The notes under the pieces are model-generated. The model saw only the letters and a program-made list of their open reading frames with translations. It was not told where the DNA came from and searched no databases. Below are positions 1 to 8,620 of a stretch of DNA of 64,000 bases, piece by piece. Both the position numbers and the translations under genes were made by a program. The first letter of the stretch is position 1. Every line of letters begins with the position of its first letter. The DNA is taken from the NCBI GenBank assembly GCA_029212365.1, contig JARGOC010000005.1, positions 62,001-126,000 on the forward strand, written 5' to 3'. Source of the stretch: Roseovarius sp. Lineage in GTDB: Bacteria; Pseudomonadota; Alphaproteobacteria; Rhodobacterales; Rhodobacteraceae.

Positions 1-10
1 AAGTGGTGGA

Positions 11-43
11 GCCTCCGGCGGGGATATTTTGAGCAAGAAGATG
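11..43 (+). repeat. 33-bp interspersed repeat, copy A
   Basis: The element begins GCCTCCGGCGGGGATATTTT and ends GCAAGAAGATG. Another copy at 27683-27715 on the minus strand has the same length and differs at only two adjacent positions. A degenerate copy lies at 54811-54841. The other two copies sit just after a gene stop in the sense direction, so a gene may end just left of this window edge. The function is unknown. Confidence 0.8.
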
Positions 44-202
44 GGCGAAGGTGATCTGACATTTGGGTTTGATCTTCGTGTTCTCCTGGGGAAACCGACA
101 TTGTTTTGCGAATGAATTACCGATTTTTTCATAGCGGGTCGCGAATGCGTTCGACATGTCGTGAAATTGCCCGGAAGCTATGCGCAAACAGGGAGGCGGA
201 TT

Positions 203-1147
203 ATGAAGATTGGGTTTATTGGGCTTGGCAATGTTGGCGGCAAATTGTCGGGCAGTCTTTTGCGCAATGGTGTGGATCTGGTGGTCCATGATTTGAGCGA
301 AGATCTGGTGGCAAAGGCCGTTGGCAACGGTGCCACGGCAGGTGGCAGCCCGGCGGCGATGATGCGTGATTGTGATGCGGTGATCACTTGTCTGCCCAGC
401 CCCGCAGCCAGTGATGCGGTCCTGCAAGAGATGCTGCCCGAGGTAGGCCCCGGCAAAATCTGGATGGAGATGTCCACCACCGATGAGGCCGAGGTCAAGC
501 GCCTGGGCGGCGCTGTTATTGCCAGGGGTGGTGCCGCGGTAGATTGCCCTGTGTCGGGTGGTTGCCATAGGGCGGATACCGGGAACATTTCCATTTATGC
601 CGGCTGTGAGCGGCCCACGTTTGAGCGCATCCTGCCCCTGTTGACCATCATGGGGCGCCGCGTTTTGCACACGGGCGAGATTGGCAGCGCATCGGTGTTG
701 AAGGTGATGACCAATTACCTGGCCACGGGGCACTTGCTGATGTTGTGCGAGGCGTTAACTACGATGAAAGCGGCGGGCATGGATATGGCCACAACTTATG
801 AGGCGATCAGGATCAGTTCGGGGACGTCGTTTGTACATGAAACCGAAAGCCAGTTGATCTTGTCGGGTTCTCGCTGTGTGGATTTCACCATGGATCTGGT
901 GCTCAAGGATATTGGCCTGTTCCAGGAGATTGCCGAGCGCAATGATGTCCCATTGGAAATCTCGCCGATGTTGATTGATTTGATGCGCGATGGTCAGGCG
1001 CGGTTCGGCGAGAGGGCGCAATCAGATCGTATGATTGAGCGGCTGGAAGAGGCAACCGGGCTTGATATCTCAGCGCCGGGGTTTCCTCGTGAGTTGGTTG
1101 ATGACGAAGCAGAGGAACGCGGCGCCGAGGTGGTCCCGAAGATCTGA
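203..1147 (+). CDS. NAD(P)-dependent oxidoreductase, 3-hydroxyisobutyrate dehydrogenase family
   Basis: A 314-residue beta-hydroxyacid dehydrogenase, the family that oxidises 3-hydroxyisobutyrate, tartronate semialdehyde and related short acids with NAD(P). The N-terminal Rossmann motif GLGNVGG is at residues 7-13, the substrate loop DCPVSGG near 114-120, and the presumed catalytic lysine in LKVMTNY near 167. The length is usual for the family. I chose ATG 203 over an in-frame ATG at 161 because the Rossmann strand begins there and GGGAGG precedes it. The acidic tail after about residue 290 is longer than in many members. It stands alone, so the substrate cannot be told from context. Confidence 0.85.
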   Translation: MKIGFIGLGNVGGKLSGSLLRNGVDLVVHDLSEDLVAKAVGNGATAGGSPAAMMRDCDAVITCLPSPAASDAVLQEMLPEVGPGKIWMEMSTTDEAEVKRLGGAVIARGGAAVDCPVSGGCHRADTGNISIYAGCERPTFERILPLLTIMGRRVLHTGEIGSASVLKVMTNYLATGHLLMLCEALTTMKAAGMDMATTYEAIRISSGTSFVHETESQLILSGSRCVDFTMDLVLKDIGLFQEIAERNDVPLEISPMLIDLMRDGQARFGERAQSDRMIERLEEATGLDISAPGFPRELVDDEAEERGAEVVPKI

Positions 1148-1243
1148 AGCTGCGGCGCTAAAGCTGCTCTATGGCAAACGTAATTGACCCTCGTCCCCAG
1201 AGCGAATTCACGGTAAGGCGCTAGAGCGAAGGAGTGCATACAT

Positions 1244-1723
1244 ATGTCTGATGAAGTTCTGGCGGAAATTCGTGCATCTGCGCCACGTCGTGGCTTGGGC
1301 ATTTCGATGCTTGGCGCACTTGGTGTGATGCTGATCTATATTGCGCTTGTGGCCCCGCCTGCTGACTTTTGGGCACAGCTGATGCTGATCGCATTTGGGC
1401 TGGGGTCTTTGTGGATGGCCGAAAAGATGCGCCGCGCCACGTTGTTGCGCCTTGAGTTGACCATGCAAGAGCTGCGCACCAGCGATGGAAAGGTTCTGGC
1501 GCGGGCTGATCAGTTTGTATCAATTGACCGTGGCGCCTTCGCGTTAAAACCGTCACATGGCTTTACGTTGAAACTGTCTGAGAAATCCCCAGCGGGCTGG
1601 CAGCCGGGGATGTATTGGCGGTTTGGAAAGCGCCTGGGCGTGGGAGGGGTCACACCCGGAGCACAGACCAAGGTCATGTCAGATATGATTGCTGCGATGA
1701 TCATGGAGCGCCAGCCGGGCTGA
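1244..1723 (+). CDS. Small membrane protein of unknown function
   Basis: A 159-residue protein I do not recognise. Two hydrophobic helices (about residues 21-38 and 43-60) are followed by a soluble C-terminal domain of about 95 residues containing LELTMQELRTSDGKVLARADQ and a WRFGKRLGVGG segment. The overall plan, two helices then a small beta-rich domain, is that of a membrane-anchored domain, which is an inference. It reads the same way as the dehydrogenase upstream after about 95 bp and converges with the pilin-like genes downstream. A palindromic terminator lies about 70 bp after its stop. Confidence 0.65.
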   Translation: MSDEVLAEIRASAPRRGLGISMLGALGVMLIYIALVAPPADFWAQLMLIAFGLGSLWMAEKMRRATLLRLELTMQELRTSDGKVLARADQFVSIDRGAFALKPSHGFTLKLSEKSPAGWQPGMYWRFGKRLGVGGVTPGAQTKVMSDMIAAMIMERQPG

Positions 1724-1724
1724 T

Positions 1725-1747
1725 CATTGAGGAGATATTTAGGGCAG
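1725..1747 (+). repeat. Possible degenerate copy of the 33-bp repeat
   Basis: GGAGATATTTAGGGCAGGATG resembles the second half of the repeat at 11-43 (GATATTTT, then GCAAGAAGATG), with small gaps. It begins directly after the stop of the 1244-1723 gene in the sense direction, as two of the clearer copies do. The identity is too low to be certain. Confidence 0.35.
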
Positions 1748-1795
1748 GATGTCTGCCGTTCGACGCGGCTCGTCTTGATCTGATCGTAAGACACA

Positions 1796-1827
1796 AAACC
1801 GGCCTCGCGTTTCCACAAGGCCGGTTT
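1796..1827. terminator. Palindromic terminator between convergent genes
   Basis: A perfect 10-bp inverted repeat, AAACCGGCCT and AGGCCGGTTT, encloses a 12-nt loop. Short T-rich runs on either side allow termination in both directions. It sits between the converging 1244-1723 gene and the minus-strand pilin-like operon ending at 1850. Confidence 0.8.
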
Positions 1828-1849
1828 GAAATGGGTTATGCATGAGGCC

Positions 1850-2431
1850 CTAGCCGCAGGAAGATCCCTCCCAGCACAGCTGAGCCGCAAAACGAATACC
1901 GGTGAACACCTTGGTGTTTACGGTATAATCCTTGTTCAGGCCCGGATACCTGAAGATTGGCGTATAGGTTGATGTGCTTTCGACGATGATCAATTGCTCG
2001 CCACCCTGTAGAATCGGCAACTCGGCATGGGCCTGGGCCACATCACCATTGGTCAGCGGTGACATATCGCCGTCTCCGCGGGTTTCAGACCAGCGTACCG
2101 AATAGCTGTCAGGGCCGGAATCATAGCGCACCACACTAAAGCGCACCTGGTTCTCTCCGTTGTCATTGGTCACCGTGTCATAAAGCGCCTTGGCGTTGTT
2201 GACATAGATATCATCCACAGGCAGCATCTCGCGGCTCAGCATATCAGCAACCGTATAGGTGGCTTTCACCCGCGCGGCTTTATAGCGGTGAACCTCATAC
2301 AGCTCGAACGATGTGGTGATCATCCAAAACAGGAATGGCAGGGTAATCACCATTTCCACGGTCATGATCCCGTCGGTGTCGCGGCGGAACCGCCCGATGG
2401 CGGATTTGAGTTTGTGAGTCCAGCGTTTCAT
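1850..2431 (-). CDS. TadE/TadF-like pilus assembly pseudopilin
   Basis: A 193-residue protein of the TadE-like family: minor pseudopilins of tight-adherence (Flp/Tad) systems, anchored in the inner membrane and processed by a prepilin peptidase. The N-terminal pattern DTDGIMTVEMVITLPFLFWM is the diagnostic TadE helix with its conserved glutamate. The rest is a periplasmic domain with two cysteines at the extreme C-terminus (CWEGSSC). I chose ATG 2431 over an upstream in-frame start because it follows the stop of the preceding gene by one base and places the pilin helix near the N-terminus. It is the third gene of a three-gene operon. Confidence 0.8.
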   Translation of the reverse strand: MKRWTHKLKSAIGRFRRDTDGIMTVEMVITLPFLFWMITTSFELYEVHRYKAARVKATYTVADMLSREMLPVDDIYVNNAKALYDTVTNDNGENQVRFSVVRYDSGPDSYSVRWSETRGDGDMSPLTNGDVAQAHAELPILQGGEQLIIVESTSTYTPIFRYPGLNKDYTVNTKVFTGIRFAAQLCWEGSSCG

Positions 2432-2432
2432 C

Positions 2433-2969
2433 TCAAAGCGGCTCCTGCACAAAGGCGGTGATGGATGTGATCGCAGCTTTTCCGCTTTCATCCTTGGTCA
2501 GCACACGTGACAAGATGGCCTCAGGGAACAGCGGGTCGTATTTGACACAAGCACGCATCAAAACCAGCTGATTTTGCTGACCCGGAGTGAAACTGCGCAC
2601 TGGGCGCGCGGGCTCGGATTCATCGGTACAGTCTGTTTGATCATCCATTGTGGTAAAGGCCCTTGGATCTGTCGGCGTCATTTCAAGCCGCAACTGAGTA
2701 TCGCAATCCAGAATGAACATCGCACCCTCACACACCATTTCCTTGATGTCGTCATGCTGTGGCGCGCTGCCTGTGCCCAGGCGCACTTCTCGCACGGCCA
2801 TATCAAGGCCCCGGTCAAGCAACGTTTGGCGCAGGGTGATAAACCCCACCTCAAGCGTCATCACGATCATAGTGGCAATCACCGGAAAGATGATGACAAA
2901 CTCAACAGCAGCCGAGCCATCCTCTCGCTGCGCCAAACGGCGCAGGCGGGTGATAAGGGCGCGGATCAT
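2433..2969 (-). CDS. TadE/TadF-like pilus assembly pseudopilin
   Basis: A 178-residue TadE-like protein. The N-terminal segment REDGSAAVEFVIIFPVIATM carries the family signature glutamate inside a membrane helix, followed by a soluble domain with several cysteines. It overlaps the upstream vWA gene by 4 bp (ATGA) and its stop is one base from the next start, so the three genes are almost surely translated as one operon. It probably assembles with its neighbours as a minor subunit of a Flp-type pilus. No tadA, tadB, tadC or flp pilin gene is in the window. Confidence 0.8.
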   Translation of the reverse strand: MIRALITRLRRLAQREDGSAAVEFVIIFPVIATMIVMTLEVGFITLRQTLLDRGLDMAVREVRLGTGSAPQHDDIKEMVCEGAMFILDCDTQLRLEMTPTDPRAFTTMDDQTDCTDESEPARPVRSFTPGQQNQLVLMRACVKYDPLFPEAILSRVLTKDESGKAAITSITAFVQEPL

Positions 2970-4723
2970 TGGGTCAGTCTCAGGTTCTGGACGTTGGCCG
3001 CAATCGAACCGAACGCATCCGAGATATTCACACCCGATGCCGCATAGTAGTTCAGCACGGAGGTGGCACAGTTGCGCAACTCGGTTTCGGCAGTGCCGTT
3101 GGCGGACACTTCGAAGCCGATGGTATAGACCGTCACACCGTTGGCCTTGGTGGCTGAGCAGATGCTGCGCATGTGGGTGTTCTTGGTAGAACCGTATTCA
3201 TATTGCGAATTAATATAGTCGTCCAATGGGGCATCGTCGCCCGTGACGTCTTCGTACCAGTCTGGCGACATGTGACCCCATGCTTCTTCCCAGTCCAAGC
3301 GACGGGTGGCGACATGCTCAGGGCTACTCTCAAGATTGGAGAATTGTGTCGAATTCAGCCATTTGTACTCTGAAACGGAGTAGTAGTTGTTGCTATAGCG
3401 CAGGAAGAAGGCTTCTTCTTCTTCGCCTGTTGGCGTGTAATAGCAAATCCACTTGCTCTTGGAGCATTTACTTTCGCTGTAAGAGGTTTTGTTTTTGTAC
3501 TTATGGCGCGCATAATCAAACTCCATCTGCTGGAACGTCAGTTCATAGAGATCTGAGTTGGGCCCACGATATGGGCTATCGTCATCAAAGTAATAAGATG
3601 TGGTGTTGGCACCATCCCCCATCATCACGACGATTTTCATCGTGTCAGGCTCAGTGTAAAGCGATGGAACATCGTCAAGCGACGCATCCATCACGCCCTG
3701 CGCAATCAGTGAGGTCGCCACAGGTTTGAACGTTGGGTCCAGCAAGGCAGCCCCCCATTTCATCCCGATATGACCAGAGGTGTTGCCACCCGCATGAAGC
3801 AAATCAATACGATCATGCAATTCACCTTCAGAGATGGAATAGGCCATGATTTCGGCATAATCATCGTTGAAGCATGAGCGCCCATTTGAAGAGTGGAAGT
3901 TGTCAAAGCCACCATACTTAGATGTATATATCTGCTGAGCGTAGGCTGGGCCGATGTCCGGATTTAACACAGGATCAATGTAGGACTGCGCATAATCGTC
4001 CTCAAAAAAGCGCAGGCAGCTTGAGAAGTTGTGCCTGTCGTCAATGTTGCTTTTCATTGCTGTATAGATCGCTTCGCCGGGCGCGGTGGTCCAGCTGAAT
4101 GGTACCACCGAAATCACGGTATCCCCGGCATCGGCCGAGTTCAGAATGGTGGTGACAAATTCCTTGGCGGCCACTTTCAGGTTGGCCAGTTTGTCGCCCC
4201 CCATTGAGCCCGATACGTCCAATACCAATGCCACTTCCAGCTTTGGTGTGCGCACCTCGGCCGTGGCGCCGCCACCTGCTTTGAGTGTATGAACTCCCAT
4301 CAGCTTCATCAGGTAGGTGTTGATGGTCATATCTGCGGATGCGGTCACGCGGCGCGCGTTCAGCGTGGCGATGATATCATCCTGCTTCACCTCGTTGAGG
4401 TACTCGGCTTTGCCGCTTTTCAGAAAGAAATCCTCGACGATCGCCTTGATGTCATCTTCCGTTGCGCCAGCAGGGGCACCGGCACCGGCCAGAACCGCAC
4501 TATCCAACGTGGCCTGAAGCTGTGTGCGCTCCATTTCGTGGCGCATCAGGTCAATACTGATGCCGCCCATGGACAACATCAAGATAAAGACAAACAGCGC
4601 GATGATGGTCATTCCACCTTCATCCTCGGCCTCAAACGCATGCGCTCGGGTGACAAAAGCAGAGTATTTGCTCAGTCCCAACCGGTTCAACAGTCGTTGT
4701 TTCATCACATTTGATCGCGTCAT
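2966..4723 (-). CDS. TadG-like von Willebrand factor A domain protein
   Basis: A 585-residue TadG-type protein: an N-terminal helix (GGMTIIALFVFILMLSMGG), the Tad_N segment ending in TQLQATLDSAVLAGAG, then a vWA domain beginning at VALVLDVSGSMGG with an intact MIDAS motif (DxSxS) and a late TIGFEV strand. The vWA domain carries a long tyrosine- and acid-rich insertion before the C-terminal part. I chose ATG 4723 because GAGGTGAG precedes it; the ATG 17 codons upstream has no ribosome site. TadG proteins are envelope-located and thought to aid Flp pilus assembly or adhesion. It is the first gene of the trio and divergent from the dehydrogenase at 5046. The insertion region is AT-richer than the flanks. 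Confidence 0.8.
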   Translation of the reverse strand: MTRSNVMKQRLLNRLGLSKYSAFVTRAHAFEAEDEGGMTIIALFVFILMLSMGGISIDLMRHEMERTQLQATLDSAVLAGAGAPAGATEDDIKAIVEDFFLKSGKAEYLNEVKQDDIIATLNARRVTASADMTINTYLMKLMGVHTLKAGGGATAEVRTPKLEVALVLDVSGSMGGDKLANLKVAAKEFVTTILNSADAGDTVISVVPFSWTTAPGEAIYTAMKSNIDDRHNFSSCLRFFEDDYAQSYIDPVLNPDIGPAYAQQIYTSKYGGFDNFHSSNGRSCFNDDYAEIMAYSISEGELHDRIDLLHAGGNTSGHIGMKWGAALLDPTFKPVATSLIAQGVMDASLDDVPSLYTEPDTMKIVVMMGDGANTTSYYFDDDSPYRGPNSDLYELTFQQMEFDYARHKYKNKTSYSESKCSKSKWICYYTPTGEEEEAFFLRYSNNYYSVSEYKWLNSTQFSNLESSPEHVATRRLDWEEAWGHMSPDWYEDVTGDDAPLDDYINSQYEYGSTKNTHMRSICSATKANGVTVYTIGFEVSANGTAETELRNCATSVLNYYAASGVNISDAFGSIAANVQNLRLTQ

Positions 4724-5045
4724 ATCACTCACCTCGTTAGACGCAGATGCGCCCTCCAAAACACTTTTATTCATCGTTAGCTATGCTTGATACCTGTGGC
4801 GAAATTAAGGCAAGAGGGGTGCTTAAGACGTTGAAATATAATAATATAGACTACAATTAACTGGATTTCGCAGGATTGTTTCCAAATCCATACCCAGTCG
4901 CCGCAATGTTTGAGTTTGGCCCGCCGCCATTATTCTAATCAATCGGCGTGGATGGACAAAATTGTCGCAGGCATTAACCATGGTTTTACATCCGGTGCGC
5001 CAAATAGCGACTCAGGTACAGACCGGATAATGGAGGAGAGACCCA
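4724..5045. other. Divergent intergenic region between tad trio and glutamate dehydrogenase
   Basis: This 322-bp gap holds an AT-rich island around 4826-4870 (TTGAAATATAATAATATAG) that probably serves promoters for one or both divergent units. I could not place a convincing -35/-10 pair. A strong ribosome site, GGAGGAGAG, lies at 5032-5040 just before the ATG at 5046. No gene is seen. Confidence 0.5.
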
Positions 5046-6476
5046 ATGACCCCACCAAAAGAGCCGAGTTTCAGAGAAAGTGTGGACTTGATGTTCAACC
5101 GCGCAGTGGCGCTGATGGACCTGCCACCCGGCCTTGAAGAAAAGATCAGGGTTTGCAACGCGACCTATACCGTGCGCTTTGGCGTGCGTCTGCGCGGGCA
5201 GCTACATACCTTCACCGGATACCGCTCGGTGCATTCCGAACATATGGAGCCGGTTAAAGGCGGCATTCGCTTTGCCATGGGCGTGAACCAGGATGAGGTT
5301 GAGGCGCTTGCCGCGCTGATGACCTATAAATGCGCACTGGTTGAGGCCCCGTTCGGGGGCTCCAAGGGCGGGCTTCGGATCGATCCGCGTGACTGGGATG
5401 AGCACGAGCTGGAACTGATCACCCGTCGCTTTGCCTATGAGTTGATCAAGCGCGATCTAATCAACCCCGCCCAGAACGTCCCGGCCCCTGACATGGGAAC
5501 GGGCGAGCGTGAAATGGCGTGGATTGCCGATCAGTATAAGCGCATGAACACCACCGATATTAACGGCCGTGCTTGCGTCACCGGCAAACCGATCCATGGT
5601 GGCGGCATTCAAGGGCGCACCGAGGCGACGGGCCGTGGTGTGCAATATGCCCTGCAAGAGTTCTTTCGCCACCCCGAAGACATCAAACAGGCCGGGTTAA
5701 GCGGCTCACTGGATGGCAAGCGCGTCATTGTGCAGGGCTTGGGGAACGTTGGCTATCATGCGGCCAAGTTCCTGCAAGAAGAAGACGGCTGTAAGGTCAC
5801 CGCCATTATTGAACGTGATGGCGGGCTGATGGATGAAAGCGGTCTTGATGTCGAAGCCGTGCGCAACTGGATCGCCAAACATGGCGGAGTTGATGGCTAT
5901 CCTGATGGTAAATACATAAGGGACGGTTCAAAATATCTTGAAAATGAATGTGATATTCTGATCCCGGCGGCGATGGAGGGTGTGATCAATCTGACAAACG
6001 CGGCCAATATCAAGGCCCCTGTGATCATCGAAGCGGCGAACGGTCCGGTGACGGCGGGCGCGGATGACATTCTGCGCGAAAAGGGCTGTGTGATCATCCC
6101 CGACATGTACGCCAACGCAGGGGGTGTGACGGTGTCCTACTTTGAATGGGTCAAAAACCTCAGCCACATCCGCTTTGGCCGGTTGGGGCGTCGTCAGGAA
6201 GAGGCACGCCACCAGTTGATTGTCGACGAGTTGCAGCATTTGGACAATCATCTGGGGGATAAATGGGTGATGAGCCCGGATTTCAAACAGAAATACCTGC
6301 GCGGTGCAGGCGAGTTGGAACTGGTGCGCTCGGGCCTCGATGACACGATGCGCGCGGCCTATCAGTCGATGCGCGAGGTCTGGCATGGGCAGGATAATGT
6401 AACTGATCTGCGCACGGCGGCCTATCTTGTGTCGATTGGCAAAGTGGCCGCCAGCTACCGCGCGCTCGGGCTTTAA
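5046..6476 (+). CDS. Glu/Leu/Phe/Val dehydrogenase, probably NAD(P)-glutamate dehydrogenase
   Basis: A 476-residue amino-acid dehydrogenase that interconverts an amino acid and its 2-oxoacid with ammonia and NAD(P)H. The glycine/lysine-rich substrate segment EAPFGGSKGGLRIDPRDWDE and the catalytic region QNVPAPDMGTGEREMAWIADQY are intact, and the Rossmann motif is GLGNVGYHAA. Length and the K-x-PFGGSKGG motif fit glutamate dehydrogenase better than leucine or phenylalanine dehydrogenases. It lies about 130 bp before soxB on the same strand. A link to nitrogen release from methylated glycine derivatives is plausible but is inference. Confidence 0.85.
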   Translation: MTPPKEPSFRESVDLMFNRAVALMDLPPGLEEKIRVCNATYTVRFGVRLRGQLHTFTGYRSVHSEHMEPVKGGIRFAMGVNQDEVEALAALMTYKCALVEAPFGGSKGGLRIDPRDWDEHELELITRRFAYELIKRDLINPAQNVPAPDMGTGEREMAWIADQYKRMNTTDINGRACVTGKPIHGGGIQGRTEATGRGVQYALQEFFRHPEDIKQAGLSGSLDGKRVIVQGLGNVGYHAAKFLQEEDGCKVTAIIERDGGLMDESGLDVEAVRNWIAKHGGVDGYPDGKYIRDGSKYLENECDILIPAAMEGVINLTNAANIKAPVIIEAANGPVTAGADDILREKGCVIIPDMYANAGGVTVSYFEWVKNLSHIRFGRLGRRQEEARHQLIVDELQHLDNHLGDKWVMSPDFKQKYLRGAGELELVRSGLDDTMRAAYQSMREVWHGQDNVTDLRTAAYLVSIGKVAASYRALGL

Positions 6477-6605
6477 CCCGGCCATCCTGCGGGGTGTCGC
6501 GGGGTGATCTGAAAAATGTCGAAACTTTGGGGGGCCTGCGCGCCCCCCATTGCTATCCGGCAGATAAGTTGGTTCACTTCTTGCAAAACACCTCGGAGAT
6601 GTCAC

Positions 6606-7859
6606 ATGCGCTTTTCTGGCCTGCGTGTCCTTAAGGAAGGTCTGACCGGCAACAAAGGTTGGCAGGGCCATTGGCGTGATGCCTCACCCAAATCCGATTA
6701 TGACGTGGTGATTATCGGCGGTGGTGGCCATGGGCTCAGCACTGCGTATTATTTGGCCAAAGAGCACGGCATCACCAATGTCGCCGTGCTGGAAAAGGGC
6801 TATCTGGGTGGCGGTAACATCGGCCGCAACACAACCATCGTGCGCGCGAACTACTTTCTTCCCGGCAATTCCGAGTTTTACAGCCATTCCATGAAACTGT
6901 GGGAGGGGTTGGCCCAAGACCTGAACTATAACGTCATGCTTTCGCAACGTGGCCAGATCGGCCTGTTTCACAACGATGGGCAACGTGACGCCGCGATCCG
7001 GCGGGGCAATGCCATTCGTAATCAGGGCGATGATGCCGAATTGCTGAGTGTGCCTGACCTCAAACGCATGTTGCCCTATCTGGATTACGATCAATCCCGC
7101 TTTCCGATCTATGGGGGCCTGTTGCAACGCCGCGCTGGTACCGCGCGCCATGATGCTGTGGCCTGGGGATTGGCGCGGGGCGCCAGCGAGCGCGGCGTTG
7201 ATCTGATCCAGAATTGCGAAGTCACCGGCATCGACATTGAAAATGGCACTGTCAAAGGCGTGCAAACCACCCGAGGTGCGATCCGCGCCGGAAAGGTCGC
7301 CGTTATCGTGGCGGGCCGCTCTGGTCAGGTGGCGCAGATGGCGGGCATGCGCCTGCCGATTGAAAGCCACGTCTTGCAGGCCTTTGTGACCGAAGGCCTT
7401 AAACCCTGCATCAATCATGTGGTCAGTTTTGGCATGGGGCACTTCTATATCAGCCAGTCTGACAAGGGCGGGCTGGTCTTTGGGGGGGATCTGGACATGT
7501 ATGCGTCTTACGCCGCACGCGGCAATCTGCCCATCGTTGAACATGTGATGGAGGCGGGCATGACCTTGATGCCAATGATCGGCAAAGCCAAGGTTCTGCG
7601 ATCCTGGGGCGGGATCATGGATATGACCCCGGATGGCAGCCCGATCATCGACAAAACCGACACCCGCGGCCTCTATATTGATTGCGGCTGGTGTTATGGC
7701 GGGTTCAAGGCGGTGCCTGCGTCGGGCAACTGCATGGCCCATTTGGTGGCCACAGACACACATCACGAGGCCGCTACGAAATTCAGACTGGACAGATTTG
7801 CAATGGGCCACGGCCTGATGGATGAGGAGGGAACCGGTGCGCAACATAATCTTCACTAG
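6606..7859 (+). CDS. soxB: Sarcosine oxidase subunit beta
   Basis: A 417-residue FAD-dependent amine oxidase subunit of heterotetrameric sarcosine oxidase, which demethylates sarcosine to glycine and passes the one-carbon unit to tetrahydrofolate. The dinucleotide motif VVIIGGGGHGLSTAYYLA lies near residues 34-51. The histidine of ARHDAVAWG (about residue 182) matches the site of covalent FMN attachment known in the family. ATG 6606 gives the usual N-terminus (MRFSGLRVLKEG); an in-frame ATG at 6516 would add a non-conserved extension. Its 3' end overlaps the next gene. First gene of soxB-X-soxD-soxA-soxG. Confidence 0.95.
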   Translation: MRFSGLRVLKEGLTGNKGWQGHWRDASPKSDYDVVIIGGGGHGLSTAYYLAKEHGITNVAVLEKGYLGGGNIGRNTTIVRANYFLPGNSEFYSHSMKLWEGLAQDLNYNVMLSQRGQIGLFHNDGQRDAAIRRGNAIRNQGDDAELLSVPDLKRMLPYLDYDQSRFPIYGGLLQRRAGTARHDAVAWGLARGASERGVDLIQNCEVTGIDIENGTVKGVQTTRGAIRAGKVAVIVAGRSGQVAQMAGMRLPIESHVLQAFVTEGLKPCINHVVSFGMGHFYISQSDKGGLVFGGDLDMYASYAARGNLPIVEHVMEAGMTLMPMIGKAKVLRSWGGIMDMTPDGSPIIDKTDTRGLYIDCGWCYGGFKAVPASGNCMAHLVATDTHHEAATKFRLDRFAMGHGLMDEEGTGAQHNLH

Positions 7860-8346
7860 CGCCATCGCAATCACAGCAAGCATGGCCTCCGCGCAAGAAG
7901 GCCCTCCATTGGGTTGCTATGCGCGTGAATATTCGCAGGCGCATTTGCAGGCCCATCCCAAACAGGTGGCGCGGTCGCTGACAATGATGATCCATGACCA
8001 GGCCGATGGTGAATTCACCAACCGTTTTGCCTATCTCGTGGTGGATTTCGCCAATCAGGGCCATGTGAAACGTGACGGCCATGGGGCGCAGCGGCTGGAT
8101 CAATCGCTGATTTGCTGGGAAAGCGGCGAAGGTCTGACCGGCTGTTCGGTGGAATGTGATGGCGGGTCTTTTTCTGTCACCAGGGAAACTGACAGCGCGA
8201 TCACCATTGCCACGCAAACCCTGTGGATGGGCGATACCGAGGGTTGCGGCGGCGCAATTGACCTGGCCGAAGTGCCCGGTCGCACTGTGAAATACCGCCT
8301 GAACAAGGTGGATATGGCGGTTTGCCTCGCAACGGTAGAAAACTGA
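7837..8346 (+). CDS. Secreted cysteine-rich protein of unknown function inside the sarcosine oxidase operon
   Basis: I do not recognise this 169-residue protein. It begins with a clear signal peptide (MRNIIFTSAIAITASMASAQ, cleavage likely after ASA or AQ) and has about seven cysteines in the mature part, including LICWE, GCSVECDGG and EGCGGA, which suggests a disulfide-stabilised periplasmic or secreted protein. The start is GTG 7837, preceded by GAGGAGGG; an ATG 15 bp upstream lies on that ribosome site. It overlaps the 3' end of soxB and ends one base before soxD, so it is co-translated with cytoplasmic sarcosine oxidase subunits, an odd location for an exported protein. Confidence 0.75.
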   Translation: MRNIIFTSAIAITASMASAQEGPPLGCYAREYSQAHLQAHPKQVARSLTMMIHDQADGEFTNRFAYLVVDFANQGHVKRDGHGAQRLDQSLICWESGEGLTGCSVECDGGSFSVTRETDSAITIATQTLWMGDTEGCGGAIDLAEVPGRTVKYRLNKVDMAVCLATVEN

Positions 8347-8347
8347 A

Positions 8348-8620
8348 ATGCGACTGACCTGCCCTCATTGCGGTGAACGTGATCGACGTGAGTTTTATTA
8401 CGTCGGCGATGCCGTGGCGCTGGAGCGCCCATCTGCCGAGGCCCCCGCTGAGGCCTGGGATGACTATGTGCACACCCGCGACAACCCCGCCGGCGTCACC
8501 CGTGATTTGTGGTATCACGAAAGCGGTTGTTCAGCCTGGATCGTTGTCACCCGCAATACCCTCACCCACGAAGTGCTGCGCTGCGAACTGGCCTCGGACG
8601 TCAAAGAGGCGCTGACATGA
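8348..8620 (+). CDS. soxD: Sarcosine oxidase subunit delta
   Basis: A 90-residue zinc-binding subunit of heterotetrameric sarcosine oxidase. The N-terminal MRLTCPHCGERDRREF is diagnostic, and HESGCSAWIVVTRNT supplies further likely zinc ligands. The subunit is structural and stabilises the alpha-beta-gamma complex. The stop overlaps the soxA start (ATGA), indicating translational coupling. Confidence 0.95.
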   Translation: MRLTCPHCGERDRREFYYVGDAVALERPSAEAPAEAWDDYVHTRDNPAGVTRDLWYHESGCSAWIVVTRNTLTHEVLRCELASDVKEALT

